NCBI GenBank assembly: GCA_025936595.1
Contig: JAICTB010000001.1
Location: 1-34,977 of the forward strand
DNA length: 34,977 nt
DNA from: Thermoleophilia bacterium
GTDB taxonomy: Bacteria > Actinomycetota > Thermoleophilia > Gaiellales > Gaiellaceae
Direction of reading: 5' to 3'
A model generated the notes under the pieces. That model did no database searches and was not told the DNA's origin. It saw nothing but the letters and a program-made list of their open reading frames with translations. Within the stretch, counting starts at the first letter, position 1, and every line of letters begins with the position of its first letter. This document shows, one piece after another, positions 31,898 to 34,977 of the stretch. The position numbers and the translations under genes were made by a program.

Positions 31898-32539
31898 TCA
31901 ACCGACGAGCTCCGTGAAGCGTGGATCGTCGCGGAGCCCGTCGAAGTCGCTGTCGCCCGCTGCGTAGTCGCGCGCACTGCGATCGAGCTCGATCGCCCGA
32001 CGCAGGTGGCCGAGCGCCGCATCGCTGTCGCCGGCGAGCGCCTCGTAGCACGCGGCGTTGTAGGCGCCTTGCCACGCATCCGGGTCACGTGCGACCGCCT
32101 CGCGATAGAGGGCGCGGCCTCCCTCGGGATCCCCCGCGTGCAGATGCGCATACGCGACGTAGAAGTCCTCCCAGCCGGACGGCTCGAACGCCTCGCCGGG
32201 CTTGGCGCCCATCGCGAGGACCATCGTTCCCGGCTCGAGCGCGCTCGCTTCGCGCAGCGTTCCCGGTGGGGCGTGCACGAGCGTCCCGACCGGCGCGACG
32301 AACGTCTCGTCGCCGAGCGTGAACCGCGCCTGGCCCCGAAGAACGACGTACAGCTCCTCCGCGCCGTCCGTTTCCCGGTGGCGCTCGATCACCTGATCGC
32401 CTGCCGCAGGCCCTTCCCAGACGTTGATGCCGAACGGACGGAATCCGAGCCGACGGCGCAGCGGACGGAGCACGTACGACGCGCTCGTCGACGGATAGCG
32501 GTCGAGCTCGTCGATCGAGAGGACCTCGTAACTGCTCAT
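31898..32539 (-). CDS. Cupin-TPR fusion protein, copy B
   Basis: This 213-residue protein has the same order as copy A: IDELDRYP, a cupin barrel with ERHRETDGAEELYVVLRG (H54, E61, E62), then two TPR-like units (about 127-187) and the tail GDSDFDGLRDDPRF. The cupin metal site differs: the second His of copy A is replaced by Ala-Glu. The ATG overlaps the DUF1028 stop (ATGA), placing it in the operon with DUF1028, the 88-residue protein and the hydrolase. Copy A lies 71 bases downstream, with only a weak 5-bp hairpin (31846-31858) between. Confidence 0.8.
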   Translation of the reverse strand: MSSYEVLSIDELDRYPSTSASYVLRPLRRRLGFRPFGINVWEGPAAGDQVIERHRETDGAEELYVVLRGQARFTLGDETFVAPVGTLVHAPPGTLREASALEPGTMVLAMGAKPGEAFEPSGWEDFYVAYAHLHAGDPEGGRALYREAVARDPDAWQGAYNAACYEALAGDSDAALGHLRRAIELDRSARDYAAGDSDFDGLRDDPRFTELVG

Positions 32540-33381
32540 CGCGCGCGCAGCTCCGCGAGCACGACTGGGTCGACGCGCTCGATGCCGGCCACTCGCTCCT
32601 CGAGGTTCTCGGTTCCCGCCCATGCGGCGAGCGCCGCAGCGAGCTCTCCGTCGTACCCGAGGCGCCGCAGCCGCTCCTCCAGCTCCGCGCGCAGCGCGTC
32701 GTCAACCTCGAGCCATTCGGCGCGCGGCGTCTTGCCGAAGAGGAGCGCGTGTATGTCATGCAGGCGCACGAGCTCGCTCACAGGCTGTGCGTGGTCGTCG
32801 ACGCGCAGGTCGACCAGCACGTCGCTCAACCCCGCATAGCCTTCGTCGCGCTCGACCACGAGGAGCGCGGCCGACTGCTGCCCGCGACGGTCGCCTCCGG
32901 CCGCCTGCGCTGCGGCCAGGCACTCGAGCAGCCGCTCCGCGAGGGGGCGGCCGCCGGTCGCGGTGAAGGTCCGCGCAAGGGCTCCAACCGTCTCCTCGCC
33001 GACGAGGATGTTGCCCTGCGCCGCGAACTCCGGCCCCGTCAGGCCGCCCGCCCAGTCCATGCACGCAGCGCCGGTGTACGTCGCGCTGCCGCCGGTTGCG
33101 TCCACCACTCCGAGCTGCCGCTCGTCGCGGCCGTCGTCCGCCTCGGTCAGCCGCGCGACGACCTCCGAGGCGGCCAGGCCCTCGCGCAGGAGCGCGAGCC
33201 CGGCCGGGCCGTAGCGCGGGTTCGCGTAAGCCTGCGTCGCGATCGCGCCGACGCCCGGCTCCGCCCACGGCACGACCGATCCGACCGCGAGGAACTTCGA
33301 CTGCGTCGCGACGCCCCACTGCCCGGCGTCGAGATCGCATGCCGCGATCGAGTACGTGGCGACGATCGGCTGTTCAGCCAT
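32536..33381 (-). CDS. DUF1028 family protein (Ntn-hydrolase-like)
   Basis: This 281-residue protein is a clear DUF1028 member: ATYSIAACDLDAGQWGVATQ (8-27), FLAVGSVVPWAEPGVGAIATQ (30-50), RYGPAGLALLREG, QLGVVDATG and CMDWAGG with QGNILVG (122-128). The fold is Ntn-hydrolase-like and the activity is not firmly known. After about 215 there is a short helical C-terminal extension of the kind often found after DUF1028. The ATG overlaps the stop of the 88-residue gene by 8 bases, and its stop overlaps copy B of the cupin gene by 4. Confidence 0.9.
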   Translation of the reverse strand: MAEQPIVATYSIAACDLDAGQWGVATQSKFLAVGSVVPWAEPGVGAIATQAYANPRYGPAGLALLREGLAASEVVARLTEADDGRDERQLGVVDATGGSATYTGAACMDWAGGLTGPEFAAQGNILVGEETVGALARTFTATGGRPLAERLLECLAAAQAAGGDRRGQQSAALLVVERDEGYAGLSDVLVDLRVDDHAQPVSELVRLHDIHALLFGKTPRAEWLEVDDALRAELEERLRRLGYDGELAAALAAWAGTENLEERVAGIERVDPVVLAELRAR

Positions 33382-33640
33382 AGGTGAGCTCTGTCAGGTC
33401 GAGGTCGAGGAGCGCCGGGTCGCCGACGAGCGCCACCGCCACCTCCGGCCGGGCGAGCGCCGCCTTCACCTCGTCCGCGGTCGCGGCGCGCACGGCAACC
33501 GGGCGCCCTTCCGCGTGCGCGGCGCGAAGCGCATCGGGATCCAGCCCGTCGAGGACGAGCGCGCCTTCGAGCTCGAGCTCCCCTTCGAGCGCGATCTCGG
33601 GCACGCGGCGCCCGGTCGCACCGAACCAGCGCTCTCTCAA
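33374..33640 (-). CDS. Small unrecognised 88-residue protein
   Basis: The frame from TTG 33640 encodes 88 residues with start/stop overlaps on both sides: TTGA with the hydrolase stop and an 8-base overlap with the DUF1028 ATG. The sequence opens RERWFGATGRRVPEIALEGE, is rich in Ala, Leu and acids, and contains two similar strand-helix units (ELEGALVLDGLDPDALRAA and VAVRAATADEVKAALARP). I do not recognise a family. Coupling on both sides and normal coding character support a real gene. The upstream in-frame extension to 34840 runs antisense through the hydrolase frame and is rejected. Confidence 0.65.
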   Translation of the reverse strand: MRERWFGATGRRVPEIALEGELELEGALVLDGLDPDALRAAHAEGRPVAVRAATADEVKAALARPEVAVALVGDPALLDLDLTELTYG

Positions 33641-34317
33641 AGCTGCACCGAGTCGCCGGGCTCGATCCGCTCGACCTGCGCCTGGGTCAGCTCGGCGAGC
33701 CGCTCCGGCGTTCCCGTGAGGAGCGGGAAGGTTCCCCAGTGGCAGGGCACGCAACGCGGGTGGCCGAGCAGCTCGAGCGCCAGTGCGGCTTCCTCCGGGC
33801 CCATCGTGTAGTGGTCGCCGATCGGCAGCACCGCGACGTCCGGCTTGTACAGGCGCGCGATCAGCGCCATGTCGCCGAAGACGCAGGTGTCCCCCGCGAA
33901 GTAGATCGACTTGCCGTCGGCGCGGACGACCATGCCTGCCGCGTCGCCGCCGTACGAGCCGTCGGGGGCCGAGCCGGAATGGAAGGCGTTCGTCATCGTG
34001 AACCGCACGCCCTCGACTTCGACCGTGCCGCCCTTGTTGAAGCCGATCGTCTTGTCCTCGTCGCCGCCGTTCGACCCGAGCCAGCCGGCCAGCTCGACCA
34101 TTCCGACGACGGTGCAGCCGAGCTTCTTCTGCAGCTCGGCGGCGTCGCCCGCGTGGTCGCCGTGGCCGTGCGTCACGACGATCGCGTCCGCCCGGTCGGG
34201 GTTCTTCTCGGCGTCGGGGCAGGTCGGGCCCGAGAGCCACGGGTCGACGTAGATGCGCTTGCCGCCATCGGTGTCGAGACGGAACGACGCATGTCCGAGC
34301 CAGGTGAGTGTCGCCAT
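33637..34317 (-). CDS. UPF0173-type metal-dependent hydrolase (metallo-beta-lactamase fold)
   Basis: This 226-residue protein opens MATLTWLGHASFRL, typical of UPF0173/UlaG-like enzymes. Metal ligands are H50, H52, D54 and H55 in VVTHGHGDHAGD, H113 in NAFHSG, D143 in FAGDTC and H193 in PCHWGTFP. Substrates of this branch are largely unknown. A good ribosome site (AAAGGA, 5 bases before ATG 34317) makes it the likely first gene of the minus-strand operon ending with the cupin genes. Confidence 0.9.
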   Translation of the reverse strand: MATLTWLGHASFRLDTDGGKRIYVDPWLSGPTCPDAEKNPDRADAIVVTHGHGDHAGDAAELQKKLGCTVVGMVELAGWLGSNGGDEDKTIGFNKGGTVEVEGVRFTMTNAFHSGSAPDGSYGGDAAGMVVRADGKSIYFAGDTCVFGDMALIARLYKPDVAVLPIGDHYTMGPEEAALALELLGHPRCVPCHWGTFPLLTGTPERLAELTQAQVERIEPGDSVQL

Positions 34318-34388
34318 CGAAATCCTTTCGCTCGAGTGCCGACGCGAGCATAGAAGGACCGTCCGAGCCGAGAGAGAAGCTACGGGCG

Positions 34389-34763
34389 ATGGGTCGTCGC
34401 GTCCTCGCTGCTCTGCTCACGGTCGCCGCGGGGTTCGCCGACGCGCACGGCGCGCACGGTCTTGCGTTCGATGCGCTGCTCGGCGCGATCCCCTTCGCGG
34501 CGGTGTCGTCGCTGGTGGCCTTCGGCGCGTACCTCGATCGCCGCGAGGACACGGTCGCCGGCCTGCAGGCGCTCCTGTGGACACTGTCGCTCGCGCTCCT
34601 CGTCCTGTCGTGCGCCGCGCGCTCGCCGGCGACGGAGGTGCAGACGCTCCCGCCGCTCGGCTGGTCGGCGCTCGTCGCCTGTCTCGGCGTCTTCGCGATC
34701 AAGGCCTGCGTCGGCGCCGCGCCCTTCCTCCGCCGCCTGGCGCTGCATCCCGCAAAGCCCTGA
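34389..34763 (+). CDS. Small hypothetical membrane protein
   Basis: This 124-residue protein has about four hydrophobic segments (near 4-16, 28-47, 58-76 and 91-111) and short basic loops (LDRRED, PFLRRLALHP). No family is recognised. The ATG at 34389 is preferred because upstream in-frame sequence overlaps the divergent hydrolase start. There is no clear Shine-Dalgarno or TANNNT hexamer at the expected distance. It is followed by a noncoding region with the foldback repeat. Confidence 0.55.
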   Translation: MGRRVLAALLTVAAGFADAHGAHGLAFDALLGAIPFAAVSSLVAFGAYLDRREDTVAGLQALLWTLSLALLVLSCAARSPATEVQTLPPLGWSALVACLGVFAIKACVGAAPFLRRLALHPAKP

Positions 34764-34786
34764 GCCGCGCCCCCGTCCGAGGCGCT

Positions 34787-34803
34787 ATGTCCAGTCCGGA
34801 CAT
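34787..34803 (+). terminator. Small hairpin after the membrane-protein gene
   Basis: ATGTCC-AGTCC-GGACAT forms a 6-bp stem with a 5-base loop, 23 bases after the stop at 34763. It is weak and has no T-tract, so it is only a candidate terminator. The rest of 34764-34813 holds nothing else I recognise. Confidence 0.35.
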
Positions 34804-34813
34804 CACGGGGTCT

Positions 34814-34977
34814 GGAGCTCATCTCACAATGACCAGCCATGTCGCCTGGCCGCGCTGCGCGGCACGAGGCTGTGTCCTCAGTCGCCCCGATAGCTTCGGC
34901 TATCGGGGCTCCCTGCGTCCTTGCCTCGCACCGCGCAGCGCACCCAGATCAACGGGCGTCATTGTGAGACGAGCTCC
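34814..34977. repeat. Foldback (MITE-like) element with terminal inverted repeats, may continue past the window
   Basis: The outer arms 34814-34833 and 34958-34977 are inverted repeats matching at 19 of 20 bases. Inside, 34852-34870 pairs with 34923-34941 at 17 of 19. The centre is a perfect 11-bp stem (34884-34894 with 34899-34909) closed by a TTCG loop. All three layers are almost concentric, so the 164 bp could fold into one long hairpin. No open reading frame fits it. The right end coincides with the window edge, so full length and target duplications cannot be seen. Confidence 0.75.

Noticed and set aside
30373..32151. 592-residue minus-strand frame over the Ldh, membrane-protein and cupin genes
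   Set aside because: Arg/Asp-rich shadow covering three recognised genes on other frames.
33641..34840. 488-residue minus-strand frame including the 88-residue gene
   Set aside because: The upstream part is out of frame with, and overlaps, the well-supported hydrolase. Only the part from TTG 33640 is kept.

Overview
The window is very GC-rich (about 70% by eye, not computed) and densely packed: 40 protein genes and one tRNA gene, with many 4-base start/stop overlaps and GTG or TTG starts. Gene content (DUF1385, a DUF3107-like protein, CxxC-less Mrp, methylmalonyl-CoA epimerase, bacterial-type HemA/C/D) and apparent leaderless promoters suggest an actinobacterium. A deep lineage such as Thermoleophilia/Gaiellales is my inference; no rRNA is present to confirm it. 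No prophage, transposase, CRISPR array or rRNA was seen.

Layout. 1-6046 (+): a tetrapyrrole and SAM-turnover block, with a truncated HemX/CcsA-like membrane protein, hemA, hemC, hemD, a SAM hydrolase-family protein (DUF62), a methyltransferase, tRNA-Phe, and an S-adenosylhomocysteinase starting directly after the tRNA. 6047-13119: a lone response-regulator receiver (-), arginase (+), a small lipoprotein, a 1320-residue secreted Asp-box propeller protein and the replication-repair ATPase RarA (all -). 13141-23172 (+): a long gene train with a methyltransferase, M20 peptidase, pabB and pabC (folate), a DUF1385 membrane protein, pncB and pncA (NAD salvage), a short FtsH-like protease, methylmalonyl-CoA epimerase, a DUF3107-like protein, an ECF sigma factor and a shortened YchF. 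23245-25577 (-): an EamA transporter, an OB-HD phosphohydrolase of YhaM type and a winged-helix AlkZ-like protein. 25596-31212 (+): DUF1015, an inositol monophosphatase-family enzyme, DUF72, Mrp, a HAD phosphatase, a short Ldh-family oxidoreductase and a membrane protein. 31209-34317 (-): two tandem cupin-TPR proteins, DUF1028, an 88-residue orphan and a metallo-beta-lactamase-fold hydrolase. 34389-34763 (+): a small membrane protein. 34814-34977: a foldback repeat running to the window end.

How it works together. The SAM hydrolase-family protein, methyltransferase and SAH hydrolase form a plausible SAM-turnover group beside haem synthesis. PabB and PabC make p-aminobenzoate. PncA and PncB are two successive steps from nicotinamide to nicotinate mononucleotide. 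Much of the rest is housekeeping.

Structure beyond the genes. Nine starts carry a TANNNT hexamer 6-8 bases upstream, so many transcripts are probably leaderless. Three of these hexamers use the TAG stop of the preceding gene as their first bases. Divergent start codons are only 18-24 bp apart, and two convergent pairs share one CTAG as stops on both strands. The best candidates for something undescribed are the foldback element at 34814-34977, the cupin-TPR/DUF1028 operon, the tRNA-Phe/SAH hydrolase junction, and an AT-rich palindrome inside the truncated pabB.
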